DNA of 64,000 nucleotides from Pseudarthrobacter defluvii (GCF_030816725.1 NZ_JAUSYG010000001.1:2418001-2482000); one strand, 5' to 3'; counted from the stretch's first letter, positions 1-8,054 are shown. Made by a program: numbers and translations. Notes: generated from the letters alone by a model not told the origin.

Positions 1-1644
1 GCCTTTATCGAAGATAGTCGGGAACATCAACCCGACGTGTTCGCCTTGAGATACTGAATTAGTGGTCACAAATGCGAGCTCTGCTTGTGTCCCGGCAATG
101 TAATCGGCACCTTTGACGAACCAGAGCGCAATGTAATCGAGGTTCTTGTTGAAAGGGCGATTCCCGAATACAAACGGGAAGTCGGCCTTCATCTCGGTGG
201 TCTGATACTTCGCCCCTTTGTACGGCGGGTTGCCGATCAGATAGATCTCCTCGCCGTCGTTGGGACAGACATCGTTCCAGTCGACGCGGGTTGCGTTACC
301 CTGCTTTATTTGGCCGGTCTCCTTGAGCGGGATCAGCGGGATCGAGATGTTGAACTTCTCCTTGAACTCAGTGTTCATCTGGTGCTTGGCGATCCAGAGG
401 GAGAGGATAGCGACCTCGACAGCGAAGTCGTCGATCTCGATCCCGTAGAAGTTCTCGATATTGATCCTCGACTCGGCGAACAGCACGAGGTGCTTATTAT
501 CCAGTTCGGCCAGCCGTTCCAGAATCGCGTGCTCGAGCTTGCGCAGTTCCTTGTAAGCGATGATCAGGAAGTTGCCGGAGCCACAGGCTGGGTCGAAGAC
601 CTTGATGGCGCTGATCCGGTCGAGCAAGGCTTCGAGCTTTTTCACGGAGTCGAAGCTCTCGTCGAGGTCGTCCTTCAAGGCGTTGAGGAAGAGTGGCTCG
701 ATTGTCTTGAGGATGTTAGGCACCGAGGTGTAGTGCTGGCCGAGATCGCTGCGCTTTCCGGGAGTGACAATTGCCTGAAACATCGAGCCGAAGATGTCCG
801 GGTTGATCTCGCGCCATATGAGTTTGCCGGCGTTGATGAGCTCTTCTCGCGCCTTCTTGGTGAACATCGGCACCACGTGTTCCTCGGACATCGTGAACAG
901 TCGGCCGTTGACGTAGGGAAACGCCGCGAGATGTTTGGGCTTGTCGGAGGCGTCTGCTGTGTCCAACGCCGTGAACAGGTCTGTGAGGAAGTCCGCGGTG
1001 TCCGAGCCGTCGTCCTGGGTGTGGGACCCGACGGCATTGGTGAACTGGCTCTCGGCAAAGATACCCGTGTCTTCGGCGAAGTAGCAGAACAGCAGACGAG
1101 TGAAGAACAGATTAAGCGCGTGGCGTCCACGTGGTTGCTTAAGAAGATCAGGGTTCGCCTGAAGCAGCTCATCGAACAGCTTGCCCATGCGTTCGGCAGC
1201 CTTGACGTCCGCATGTGTTTCGGCGACGTACTGCGCCTTCTCCATCCCCGCCCAGGGCAGGAAGAAGGTGAAGTGCTGGTCGATGTCCCTGATCGGGAAC
1301 CCGATTGTCTCTCCCGTCTTGGTGTCCATGGCCACGAGCTCGTCATAGTCGGTGACTATCACGAAGCGCGTGCTGAAGCGCACGACGTCAGGAGACGACT
1401 TCAGCTCCTCCAAGACCTCGAGGGGGTCCCCTGTCGTCTCCTTGAAGTAGACGACCTTCTTCTGCGCGACCTCGGTCGCAGGGTTGGCTGCGACGTTCAG
1501 ATCGCCGGTGCGCAGGCGAGTGACGCTGCTCTGAGGCTTTCCGTAGGCGAGGAGCAAATCGAAAATGAACTCGCGGTCGTACGTCTGACCGCCGGCGAGC
1601 GGCGCGACGCGCTCTTCGATGGCTTTCAGATTTAGCCTTGCCAC
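1..1644 (-). CDS. MmeI-like DNA adenine methyltransferase / type IIG restriction-modification protein, 3' end beyond window
   Basis: At least 548 codons are open on the minus strand, running off the left edge. The start is GTG at 1644, preceded by AAGGGAT about eight bases upstream. Seen: a SAM-binding motif DPACGSGNF near residue 350 and the N6-adenine methylase motif NPPY near residue 470. The N-terminal ~150 residues contain an acidic-x-lysine stretch (GDLNVA, then EVAQKKVVYFK) at the place where MmeI-type enzymes carry a PD-(D/E)xK nuclease. Known of the family: single proteins of about 900 residues methylate adenine and cut at a distance; the missing part would be target recognition. Inference: a stand-alone restriction-modification or phage-defence enzyme. 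A methylase without cleavage activity is also possible. Confidence 0.85.
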   Translation of the reverse strand, partial: MARLNLKAIEERVAPLAGGQTYDREFIFDLLLAYGKPQSSVTRLRTGDLNVAANPATEVAQKKVVYFKETTGDPLEVLEELKSSPDVVRFSTRFVIVTDYDELVAMDTKTGETIGFPIRDIDQHFTFFLPWAGMEKAQYVAETHADVKAAERMGKLFDELLQANPDLLKQPRGRHALNLFFTRLLFCYFAEDTGIFAESQFTNAVGSHTQDDGSDTADFLTDLFTALDTADASDKPKHLAAFPYVNGRLFTMSEEHVVPMFTKKAREELINAGKLIWREINPDIFGSMFQAIVTPGKRSDLGQHYTSVPNILKTIEPLFLNALKDDLDESFDSVKKLEALLDRISAIKVFDPACGSGNFLIIAYKELRKLEHAILERLAELDNKHLVLFAESRINIENFYGIEIDDFAVEVAILSLWIAKHQMNTEFKEKFNISIPLIPLKETGQIKQGNATRVDWNDVCPNDGEEIYLIGNPPYKGAKYQTTEMKADFPFVFGNRPFNKNLDYIALWFVKGADYIAGTQAELAFVTTNSVSQGEHVGLMFPTIFDKG

Positions 1645-2123
1645 GTACTTATCCCTTGTGCGTATGCGACTCCGTCAACGGTCACACGGCGTTTGGCACA
1701 CATGCGCCTGTCCTTGAGTCTGGCTAAATTGCAGTCTGCGGACGACCACGGTTCACACAAGTTGCTACTCCTTACACGGCAGGGCGGGACAAACTGCCCT
1801 TCGTGATCTTATCCGGACATGGCCGCCGCTCATTTTCCCTCACCGCGTCACGCGACGGCAGTCTCATCGATATTGTCGACGCCATAGTCGAAGCCCTCCT
1901 GAAGGTGAGTGTCGTCATTCCACCGGATCCCAGAAGCCCGCACGAAGTCCGGCGGGAAACTCAGCCGGAGTAGTTGGACTCTCGGCACAAGCAACGCCCA
2001 TGTCCGCGGGTACCGGCACCCCCTTCACCCACCCCCATTCGTACCGGCCTCGCGGCAGCCTTGCACGCCCTGCCGCTCCCTGACTGTTACTTTGCCACTG
2101 GCGTATCAGTCGGTCGGGGCCGC
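1645..2123. other. Gap without recognised gene
   Basis: The 479 bases between the methyltransferase start and the SHOCT gene show no convincing reading frame on either strand. The short open frames here have no ribosome binding site and no recognisable domain. The promoter of the methyltransferase should lie near 1650-1720, but no clear -35/-10 pair was picked out. Confidence 0.5.
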
Positions 2124-2534
2124 TCAGCCCAGAAGACGCGCCTTTTGCGTCGCGAACTCGGTATCGGTCAGCACGCCGGCATCTCGAAGTCCTGCCAGCT
2201 TGGTCAGTTCGTCCGCAATCAGCCTTGGGTCTAACAACGCCGGCGCCGCATCAGGAACATCGTGGTCGCGCTGCCCGAAATCAGGGTGGGCCCGGAACCA
2301 TTCTTCGATTTTCCTGGCAGTGGACTTGCCCACACGTGCCGACGCCAATTCTGTGCCGTGACCAAGAAGTTTCAGCGTCAGGTGATAGTCGGCGTCCCTG
2401 GTGTAAGAGAATCCCGTGATGTCCGCTATCGCCACAAGGAACTCCGGTGTGATGTTCCTGTAGGAGGCCGTACCATCGCCGTTGTCGATGAGGCTTCCGT
2501 TTCCGAAGCCAAGTTTGAACACCTGTTCTGCCAT
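2124..2534 (-). CDS. SHOCT-domain protein
   Basis: 136 residues. The last ~30 match the SHOCT pattern of a short helical C-terminal domain (ADELTKLAGLRDAGVLTDTE, then F.xQKARLL), which in many actinobacterial proteins serves in oligomerisation or as an appended module. The N-terminal ~90 residues form an unrecognised domain with a KIEEWFRAHPDF segment. The second methionine (2534) was chosen because AAGGGGG lies five bases before it; the ATG eight codons upstream lacks such a site. Soluble, with no signal peptide or membrane helix. Function unknown. Confidence 0.75.
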   Translation of the reverse strand: MAEQVFKLGFGNGSLIDNGDGTASYRNITPEFLVAIADITGFSYTRDADYHLTLKLLGHGTELASARVGKSTARKIEEWFRAHPDFGQRDHDVPDAAPALLDPRLIADELTKLAGLRDAGVLTDTEFATQKARLLG

Positions 2535-2761
2535 CTGATCCCCCTTGAAGCCTTCCACGGACTCATGCCAGTCGCAGATTTGTCGCCATCATATTGCGGT
2601 TTCTCCGTGAAGGGGCCGTGTCGCAGCTTTTGTGTTCCGGATCAGTCGAGGGGTACAAGACCGGCGCTGCGGGGACCTAAATGGGAGAACCGCTCAGGCA
2701 TTCGACAGCAGCGCGACGTTTTAGACGACATGCATCCAGGCGGGAGTGCAGATGCGTAGGC
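2535..2761. other. Spacer between SHOCT gene and resolvase
   Basis: No gene is recognised. This is upstream DNA of the SHOCT gene and the 3' flank of the resolvase gene; no terminator hairpin stood out. Confidence 0.4.
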
Positions 2762-3430
2762 CTACCTGCGGGCGGGCACCCGCTTCTTCTTCGCGTAGCC
2801 GGACTTCCCTGGGCCGACTGCCAGCTCCGTTTCGTTCGGCGTCGGCGGCTCGGTGCCGTACATCTTCAGGTAGCGGTACAGGGTGGCCCTGGACCAGCCG
2901 ACCGTCTTGGCGGCCCGGTCTGCAGTCTTGCCCTCGGAGAGCAGTCGGCGCGCTGTCTCGATCTTGTCCTCGACCGTGGTTTCGTCCACCGGCTGCTGGC
3001 CGAACTTCACCCCGCGGGCTTTGGCCGCCATGACCTCGGCCCGCACCCGCTCGTTGATGAGTTCCCGCTCGTATTCAGCCAGCGTGGCAAAGAGGCCGAG
3101 CTGGAGGCGACCCGAAGCTGTACTCGGGTCGATCCCGTCGACCAGGGAACGCAGCCCGATGCCGCGCTCCTGCATCTCGGCGACAGTATTAAGGACGTCA
3201 ATCAGGGACCGGCCGAGTCGGTCAATCCTGTAGACGATCACCGTGTCCCCTTCGCGGGCGAACGCCAGCAGCGCGGACAGGCCGGGCCGCTCCTTGGCCG
3301 CCTTCGCGCCCGAGAGCTGATCGAAGTAGATGTACTTCTCCTCGACGCCGGCTTCGAGCAGCGCGTCCCGCTGTGCGGCGCCGTGCTGGTCGGTCGTTGA
3401 CACCCTCACGTATCCCAGTAGCAGTCCCAT
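2762..3430 (-). CDS. Small serine recombinase (resolvase/invertase family)
   Basis: About 222 residues. The N-terminal catalytic domain has the nucleophile serine in GYVRVST (Ser11 from the chosen start) and the conserved YRIDRLGRS block. A C-terminal helix-turn-helix follows (TADRAAKTVGWSRATLYRYL), then a basic tail. Size and order fit Tn3-type resolvases or the TniR resolvase of Tn5053/Tn402 elements. The start at 3430 fits a leaderless transcript, with TAGCAT ending six bases before ATG; an ATG two codons upstream is the alternative. The DNA just upstream has repeated TGAGAC-type half sites and a Tn402-like transposon end, supporting a transposon resolvase with its res site. Confidence 0.9.
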   Translation of the reverse strand: MGLLLGYVRVSTTDQHGAAQRDALLEAGVEEKYIYFDQLSGAKAAKERPGLSALLAFAREGDTVIVYRIDRLGRSLIDVLNTVAEMQERGIGLRSLVDGIDPSTASGRLQLGLFATLAEYERELINERVRAEVMAAKARGVKFGQQPVDETTVEDKIETARRLLSEGKTADRAAKTVGWSRATLYRYLKMYGTEPPTPNETELAVGPGKSGYAKKKRVPARR

Positions 3431-3452
3431 GCGCACATGCTAGTGCTGGGGT

Positions 3453-3590
3453 GTGTCAAAAAGCCTCGAGACTTTGTGAGACGCTGCGGTGAGACAGGTT
3501 TGGTGAGACACTTCTGGCCCCTAAATACCCGGTTTTCCGGGGTTGGGGTCAGGTCTTATCAAGCTAGTCTTTGTGAGACGGCGGCAGAGA
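3453..3590. promoter_or_regulatory. Candidate res (resolution) site of the adjacent resolvase
   Basis: Immediately upstream of the resolvase, 3453-3482 forms an interrupted dyad: GTGTCAAAAA on the left faces the complement of TTTGTGAGAC on the right. Further TGAGAC half-sites occur at about 3489-3494, 3503-3508 and 3573-3579. Several dyad subsites next to the recombinase gene are the normal layout of a res site. Assignment is by position and half-site repetition only. Confidence 0.5.
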
Positions 3591-3606
3591 CGCGCTCCGC
3601 ATCTGC

Positions 3607-3658
3607 TGTCATTTTCAGAAGTCGCCTGCAGTGCGTGTCAGAAGTCGTCTGCACTGCA
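3607..3658 (+). repeat. Tn402/Tn5053-like terminal inverted repeat, copy 1
   Basis: A 25-base stretch starting TGTCATTTTCAGAAGTCG at 3607 matches my recollection of the terminal inverted repeat of Tn402/Tn5053 transposons except for a few bases. A second transposase-binding-like repeat, GTCAGAAGTCGTCTGCAC, follows at 3637-3654, as at genuine ends of that family. The outer TGTCA faces the resolvase, so the element body would lie to the right. No tniA, tniB or tniQ gene is in the window. Confidence 0.7.
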
Positions 3659-3829
3659 ATCCCGTCCGCCTGGTCGATCTGGCTCGCAGCGTTCTTGTTT
3701 CCGTGTGGGCGCGAGGCGTCTCCAGTGATCGGATTCCAGGTCGGTAGTGGCCCTCAGCCGCGTATTCGTGGCGCGGCCGCTATGAATATGCACGTTGCCA
3801 CCGGTGGTCGTGCCCTTGAGCTGAGTTGA
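3659..3829. other. Spacer beyond the Tn402-like end
   Basis: No gene is recognised between the transposon-like end and the stop codon of the AraC-family gene. Confidence 0.4.
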
Positions 3830-4660
3830 CTACTCCTGGTCCCGGCTGTGGGAGGCTGCCAGTGCTGACGGGCGGGAATCGCCGAGACGTTCGATGGTGA
3901 ACGTCGGTGACAGGCCGCTGAACGCTTGAAAGTCGTGGACGAGGTGCATCTGATCGTGGTATCCGCACTCAGCTGCTATGTCGAGCCACGACCGGTCGGG
4001 TCTTCCTACCCGCGCGTCGAGGGCAGCTTGGAAGCGGGCAACTCGAGCGAAACGCTTGGGCTGCATCCCCATCTCGCGCAGGAAGGATCGCTCCAGCTGC
4101 CGCACGCTGACGTTCATGTGCATAGCCAAGTCGGGGATGGCGATCTGCCCGCCGTGCCGTGCCAGCCATGACGCTGCCGCTGTGGTGGGCGTCTCCCCGT
4201 GACCCAATGCCGCAGCACGATAGATGAATTTCGCTGCAGCCCTTGTCCGCTCGGCGAAGCCAGGCAGTTCGGCCAGAATGTGCCAGAGTTCCACTATGGG
4301 CGCTCCGAGCACATCCTCCGCGTCGTAATCCGTTTCCATCACCGCCCTGGTCGGCACCCGGAAGAGAGTCCACAGCGCCGCCGGCTGCAGAAAAATGGCG
4401 AACGAATCGATGCTTCCCTCGAATCTGAGGCTGTTGCCGGCCTGCGTGTGGGGGCCCATGAGCCCAAGCGGGCGGCCGGGCTGAAAACCCGCCGCGGCCG
4501 AACCCAGGATTAGGGGGCCGGCGAACTCGAAGTTGATGACAGTCTCCAAAAAGGCCGGCATCGGCTGGACCTCAACGACTCCGGTTACGGTGCGCTGAGC
4601 GAACGCGCGAACGAACGGCCGTAGCACCGGCGGGGCGGGGGCAGACTGCACTAGGTGCAT
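3830..4660 (-). CDS. AraC-family transcriptional regulator
   Basis: 276 residues. The C-terminal ~100 residues carry the two helix-turn-helix units of the AraC/XylS family (IPDLAMHMNVSVRQLERSF; then SWLDIAAECGYHDQMHLVHD and FSGLSPTFT). The N-terminal ~150 residues look like the DUF6597-type ligand-binding domain seen in many actinobacterial AraC proteins. It stands alone with no obvious target gene next to it; the nearest downstream feature is the Tn402-like end. Ligand and targets unknown. Confidence 0.9.
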   Translation of the reverse strand: MHLVQSAPAPPVLRPFVRAFAQRTVTGVVEVQPMPAFLETVINFEFAGPLILGSAAAGFQPGRPLGLMGPHTQAGNSLRFEGSIDSFAIFLQPAALWTLFRVPTRAVMETDYDAEDVLGAPIVELWHILAELPGFAERTRAAAKFIYRAAALGHGETPTTAAASWLARHGGQIAIPDLAMHMNVSVRQLERSFLREMGMQPKRFARVARFQAALDARVGRPDRSWLDIAAECGYHDQMHLVHDFQAFSGLSPTFTIERLGDSRPSALAASHSRDQE

Positions 4661-4852
4661 CGCGGCTACACCTCCCCCGTGGTCGCACAGCCTGTCGCTT
4701 ATTTACTAGGCAAGACAGGCGGTGCGGGCGAATGATGACTGTGATCGAAGTTTCGCGGATTAACGAATAAAGAGCAATGCCTAGGTACCGCCCACCGGCC
4801 ACTCCCGCTTTAGAAGAATTGGGTTTCATCCACAAGAGATTGGTGTGATTAT
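4661..4852. other. Upstream region of the AraC gene
   Basis: A more A+T-rich stretch between divergent reading frames, likely holding the AraC-gene promoter. No gene recognised. Confidence 0.35.
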
Positions 4853-5116
4853 GTGCGTCGCGGCCATGCCGCATCCATGGCCCTCTTCACGGGGCTGTCG
4901 GCGGTAGCCACTCAGCGCCTGGCCGAGACCGACTCTGAGGAACTGCGCACGCTCGTGGCCGGACGCGTGCATATGGCCCGCTTCGTACTGGACCTGCTGA
5001 ACGGCGACGGACTGACGTCGGCGCAGGAGATGGAAAGCAGGCTCGCGGGGCGTTTGATTCAAAGGCTCAACGTGAGCGGCCGTCACTGGCGGCCGCTGTC
5101 AGGGCTCGTCCCGTAA
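4853..5116 (+). CDS. Small hypothetical protein or gene fragment
   Basis: An 87-codon frame from a GTG start. Residues ~9-75 have plausible coding character: charged, amphipathic helices such as TDSEELRTLVAGR and SAQEMESRLAGRLIQRL. No family was recognised and no ribosome binding site is obvious. A GC-rich hairpin (AGCGGCCG / CGGCCGCT, about 5074-5097) covers its 3' end. It may be the tail of a truncated gene. Confidence 0.35.
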   Translation: MRRGHAASMALFTGLSAVATQRLAETDSEELRTLVAGRVHMARFVLDLLNGDGLTSAQEMESRLAGRLIQRLNVSGRHWRPLSGLVP

Positions 5117-5189
5117 CCGCAGGAACTCGCTTCCTTTCATGAGGATGGCGCCTCCCGATCTGACCGCTTTGCAATGAAACGAGAAACCC

Positions 5190-5324
5190 ATGAAACGCAC
5201 CAAACGGACCGTTGTGCTACGCCTTGCCCCTGCCCTCGCCGCCGCCCTGTCCGGGAGCCTGGCCGCCCCCGTCCAGACCGCCCCCCAATCGGGCTTGAAT
5301 TGGGTTCACGGAGGTATGTCATGA
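5190..5324 (+). CDS. Signal-peptide-like leader ORF overlapping the propeller gene
   Basis: Translation from ATG 5190 gives 44 residues with a typical Sec signal peptide: a basic start (MKRTKRTVV), a hydrophobic core (APALAAALSGSLA) and an Ala-x-Ala-like cleavage region. The TGA at 5322-5324 overlaps the ATG at 5321 of the DUF346 gene. The two frames differ, so the signal peptide is not fused to the propeller. Either an indel separated an original export signal from its protein, or this is a translationally coupled leader peptide. Confidence 0.6.
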   Translation: MKRTKRTVVLRLAPALAAALSGSLAAPVQTAPQSGLNWVHGGMS

Positions 5325-7078
5325 GTGATTGGAACGGGGACTGGTTCCCCCTGCCAGGCCAAGCGGTCTTCGGGGAACAGCAGCAGGTCGCGGCTCTTTC
5401 CCGGGCACCGGGGAATCTGGACCTGTTCGTGATCGGCTACGACCACCACATCTGGAGCACCTTCTGGACCGAGGGCGGCGGCTGGAACGCGGACTGGTTC
5501 CCCCTGCCAGGCCAAGCGGTCTTCGGGGAACAGCAGCAGGTCGCGGCGGTATCCCGTGCACCGGGGAATCTGGACCTGTTCGTGATCGGCTACGACCACC
5601 ACATCTGGAGCACCTTCTGGACCGAGGGCGGCGGCTGGAACGCGGACTGGTTCCCCCTGCCAGGCCAAGCGGTCTTCGGTGAACAGCAGCAGGTCGCAGC
5701 GGTATCCCGTGCACCGGGGAATCTGGACCTGTTCGTGATCGGCTACGACCACCACATCTGGAGCACCTTCTGGACCGAGGGCGGCGGCTGGAACGCGGAC
5801 TGGTTCCCCCTGCCAGGCCAAGCGGTCTTCGGGGAACAGCAGCAGGTCGCGGCGGTACCCCGTGCACCGGGGAATCTGGACCTGTTCGTGATCGGCTACG
5901 ACCACCACATCTGGAGCACCTTCTGGACCGAGGGCGGCGGCTGGAACGCGGACTGGTTCCCCCTGCCAGGCCAAGCGGTCTTCGGGGAACAGCAGCAGGT
6001 CGCAGCGGTATCCCGTGCACCGGGGAATCTGGACCTGTTCGTGATCGGCTACGACCACCACATCTGGAGCACCTTCTGGACCGAGGGCGGCGGCTGGAAC
6101 GCGGACTGGTTCCCCCTGCCAGGCCAAGCGGTCTTCGGTGAACAGCAGCAGGTCGCGGCGGTATCCCGTGCACCGGGGAATCTGGACCTGTTCGTGATCG
6201 GCTACGACCACCACATCTGGAGCACCTTCTGGACCGAGGGCGGCGGCTGGAACGCGGACTGGTTCCCCCTGCCAGGCCAAGCGGTCTTCGGGGAACAGCA
6301 GCAGGTCGCGGCGGTATCCCGTGCACCGGGGAATCTGGACCTGTTCGTGATCGGCTACGACCACCACATCTGGAGCACCTTTTGGACGTGGAAGTGGAAT
6401 CGGCTGCAGCTTCGTCTTCGCGGGTTTAGTGAGATCGAATCGACGGACAATTTTCTACAGGGCGCCAGTGACGAGGTATACCTGAGTGCGATCAGCACGG
6501 ACTCAGCGGCAGCGGTCGTCGGGCCTGACGGCAAGCCTTCCATTGACGTAATCCAAAGCGGGAGGATCGGAGACGTCTCGGACGACGAGGTCCGCGGCCC
6601 GTGGCAGCAAAATCCCTACGTACTGGTTGAGTTCAACCTCAACCGGCCCGCCAGCCGGCCACGTACATTCAGCGTCACGTGGCTCATCGTCGAGGAGGAT
6701 AGCGAAGACTTGGCCAAGGCGTTCAATAGGCTGTACGAGCAGGTCGGCGGAGAAGTCAGGCAGGCGGCCGTCACTGCTGTCGCGGCTACCGTCGGAGGAA
6801 TTGCCGGAGGAGCGATCGGCAGTGTGATCATGCTCCCCGGAATTGGCACCGCGATCGGCGCCGCTGTCGGCGCTCTCGCCGGCGCGGCCTTCGACGGCAT
6901 CATCGATACCATAAGGGAGGGGCTGGACAACGAGGTATTCACTCCACGCACGATCATTTTGGAGGTACCCGCTGCGGAGGATCTCGGCAATCATCCAGTC
7001 GTCGGCACGCTACAGACTCTCGACATCGAAGAACGCGGCGCCAAGTACGTCATTGAATACGACTGGCACCTGGCCTAG
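5321..7078 (+). CDS. Seven-repeat DUF346 beta-propeller (PLL-lectin-like) with glycine-zipper domain
   Basis: 585 residues. The start at 5321 has GGAGG six bases upstream; the frame is also open to 5174, but that extension is arginine/proline-rich and unlike protein. Residues 1-355 are seven almost identical 51-residue units (DWFPLPGQAVFGEQQQVAA; then RAPGNLDLFVIGYD and HHIWSTFW). The LDLFVxGxD core matches DUF346/PLL-type propeller lectins, in which seven blades bind fucose or other glycans. The C-terminal ~230 residues are unrecognised but contain a long Gly/Ala-rich hydrophobic stretch (GGIAGGAIG, LPGIGTAIGAAVGALAGAA) resembling a glycine zipper or membrane-inserting segment. Inference: a surface-binding or pore-forming effector, if exported. 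Glycan binding and toxicity are untested. Confidence 0.8.
   Translation: MSDWNGDWFPLPGQAVFGEQQQVAALSRAPGNLDLFVIGYDHHIWSTFWTEGGGWNADWFPLPGQAVFGEQQQVAAVSRAPGNLDLFVIGYDHHIWSTFWTEGGGWNADWFPLPGQAVFGEQQQVAAVSRAPGNLDLFVIGYDHHIWSTFWTEGGGWNADWFPLPGQAVFGEQQQVAAVPRAPGNLDLFVIGYDHHIWSTFWTEGGGWNADWFPLPGQAVFGEQQQVAAVSRAPGNLDLFVIGYDHHIWSTFWTEGGGWNADWFPLPGQAVFGEQQQVAAVSRAPGNLDLFVIGYDHHIWSTFWTEGGGWNADWFPLPGQAVFGEQQQVAAVSRAPGNLDLFVIGYDHHIWSTFWTWKWNRLQLRLRGFSEIESTDNFLQGASDEVYLSAISTDSAAAVVGPDGKPSIDVIQSGRIGDVSDDEVRGPWQQNPYVLVEFNLNRPASRPRTFSVTWLIVEEDSEDLAKAFNRLYEQVGGEVRQAAVTAVAATVGGIAGGAIGSVIMLPGIGTAIGAAVGALAGAAFDGIIDTIREGLDNEVFTPRTIILEVPAAEDLGNHPVVGTLQTLDIEERGAKYVIEYDWHLA
5330..6388 (+). repeat. Tandem array of seven ~153-bp coding repeats
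   Basis: Seven head-to-tail copies, 153 bases each, differ at only a handful of positions (for example GGGGAACAG/GGTGAACAG and GCGGCGGTA/GCAGCGGTA). Even third codon positions are conserved, which implies recent amplification or ongoing gene conversion. Copy number is prone to change by slippage or assembly collapse. Confidence 0.95.
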
Positions 7079-7091
7079 CTAAGTCCGCGCC

Positions 7092-7121
7092 GGGGTGGCA
7101 GGTTGGTTCTCCTGCCACCCG
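7092..7121 (+). terminator. Hairpin after the propeller gene
   Basis: Fourteen bases after the stop codon, GGGTGGCAGG and CCTGCCACCC form a ten-base-pair stem with an eight-base loop. There is no T-run, as is common for high-GC intrinsic terminators. Confidence 0.7.
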
Positions 7122-7185
7122 GACGTTCCGGCTTAGGCGGTTGTGTTAGGGTCTTCGCCGGGCTTGCCCTTTCGATGACGGTGCT

Positions 7186-7455
7186 GTGCCGTGTCCGGGT
7201 CCCCCGGTAAGAAATTTCGCGCTGCAGGAGGCCTCCCTCCTACTCGATGAGTCTGGGGACATCGGCGCGCCAAGCGATACCATCATGGGCCAGCAACAGA
7301 TGATGTCCAATGCATTCCCGCATCTCGCCCCGATGGCGGTCAAACACATCCTGCAGCCGGGTTACGCCTACGGGAACGAGTTCCAGTTCGGGCTGCGGCT
7401 CATCATGGACAGCATCGAGATCGCATTTGCCGCGGACGTCGCTGTTCGCTCATAG
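7186..7455 (+). pseudogene. C-terminal fragment of a TetR/AcrR-family regulator
   Basis: The frame ends in segments typical of the ligand-binding C-terminus of TetR regulators (FPHLAPMAVKHILQP, YGNEFQFGLRLIMDSIE). The N-terminal helix-turn-helix is absent and the upstream sequence is not open as a TetR start. Inference: a remnant left by a rearrangement, probably not functional. Sequence before about 7220 may be unrelated. Confidence 0.65.
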
Positions 7456-7596
7456 AGTCCCGTCGCGTCCGGCGACGCCGTAAGACGTCCAGCGTCGAGA
7501 TTTGACGTCCGTCCCCGCCGCCACCTCGGCGCTTAAGCACACAACGATGAGAGCGGGAGCACCATGAAGAGTCGGAGTTGCGGTGCTCTCACAAAT

Positions 7597-7756
7597 GAAG
7601 GATTCCGAGAAGGCATCGAATCGAGAATCCCCGGCTCGATGACTCATCGAAGTGGCACGACGTCCTGCATGTGACTTTCGGCGATAAGTGGCGGCGTTCT
7701 GGCGGCGCTATTTGGCGCATGAGCTGAGCAGCCCGCAAAGGGATCCTTTACCGGAC
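7597..7756 (+). repeat. Long dispersed repeat, copy 1
   Basis: About 160 bases matched by eye to 13590-13741, with shared blocks GAAGGATT, GAATCGAGAATCC, GTGACTTTCGGCG, TGGCGGCGTT, CGCTATTTGGCGCAT and GCAGCCCG. The 3' half also matches 15720-15804. It ends in the GGATCC palindrome. Confidence 0.7.
7731..7756 (+). repeat. GGATCC-centred palindrome, copy A
   Basis: GCCCGC, AAAGGGATCCTTT and ACCGGAC in order: an imperfect palindrome about 26 bases long, 60 bases upstream of the next gene. Confidence 0.7.
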
Positions 7757-7803
7757 GCTGCCATATTCTGCCCAAACCACGCCCGATATGCTGCGACGCC
7801 GGT

Positions 7804-7809
7804 TAGTCT
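7804..7809 (+). promoter_or_regulatory. -10 box of a probable leaderless transcript
   Basis: TAGTCT ends six bases before ATG 7816, the spacing expected when the transcript starts at the A of the start codon. There is no Shine-Dalgarno sequence. Confidence 0.45.
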
Positions 7810-7815
7810 GCGTGT

Positions 7816-7947
7816 ATGAAGCCTCGCGGAACTCTTATCGCTGCTCTAGTGCTGGTGATTATCGTGGTTGCAGTAATTGTGGCTTGGACAAGTTTCGGTG
7901 ACCGCCCAAGCCCCATGACCACTACGGCGCTCAGCAGCGCCCGGTAA
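7816..7947 (+). CDS. 43-residue single-pass membrane protein
   Basis: The translation starts MKPRGTLIAALVLVIIVV and has one transmembrane helix (residues ~6-25), followed by a short polar tail ending in SSAR. No family recognised. It lacks a ribosome binding site but has a -10 box at leaderless spacing. The stop is followed by 100 bases before the next gene. It could be a small membrane peptide or the start of a decayed larger gene. Confidence 0.5.
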   Translation: MKPRGTLIAALVLVIIVVAVIVAWTSFGDRPSPMTTTALSSAR

Positions 7948-8054
7948 CCGATCCTCTAGCGAAAACCTTTCCTGAGGGAAGCAGCTTCAAGACCATCGGC
8001 GGTGATTGAGAGGACCCATCCGGGGAGTCGACAAACGTTGCTATGGTGCCAATC

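Larger units (their letters stand above)
7456..7815. other. Intergenic region with long dispersed repeat
   Basis: No gene is recognised. It holds the long repeat copy at 7597-7756, the GGATCC palindrome at its end and the promoter of the next small gene. Confidence 0.6.

Noticed and set aside
85..1635. 516-codon plus-strand open frame
   Set aside because: It is antisense to the methyltransferase, whose minus-strand translation has clear catalytic motifs.
5306..6367. 353-codon minus-strand repetitive frame
   Set aside because: Antisense of the DUF346 repeats; the plus-strand protein has a recognisable family and ribosome binding site.
5330..6388. Regular repeats as a CRISPR array
   Set aside because: The 153-bp period is continuous coding sequence without spacers, and no cas genes are present.
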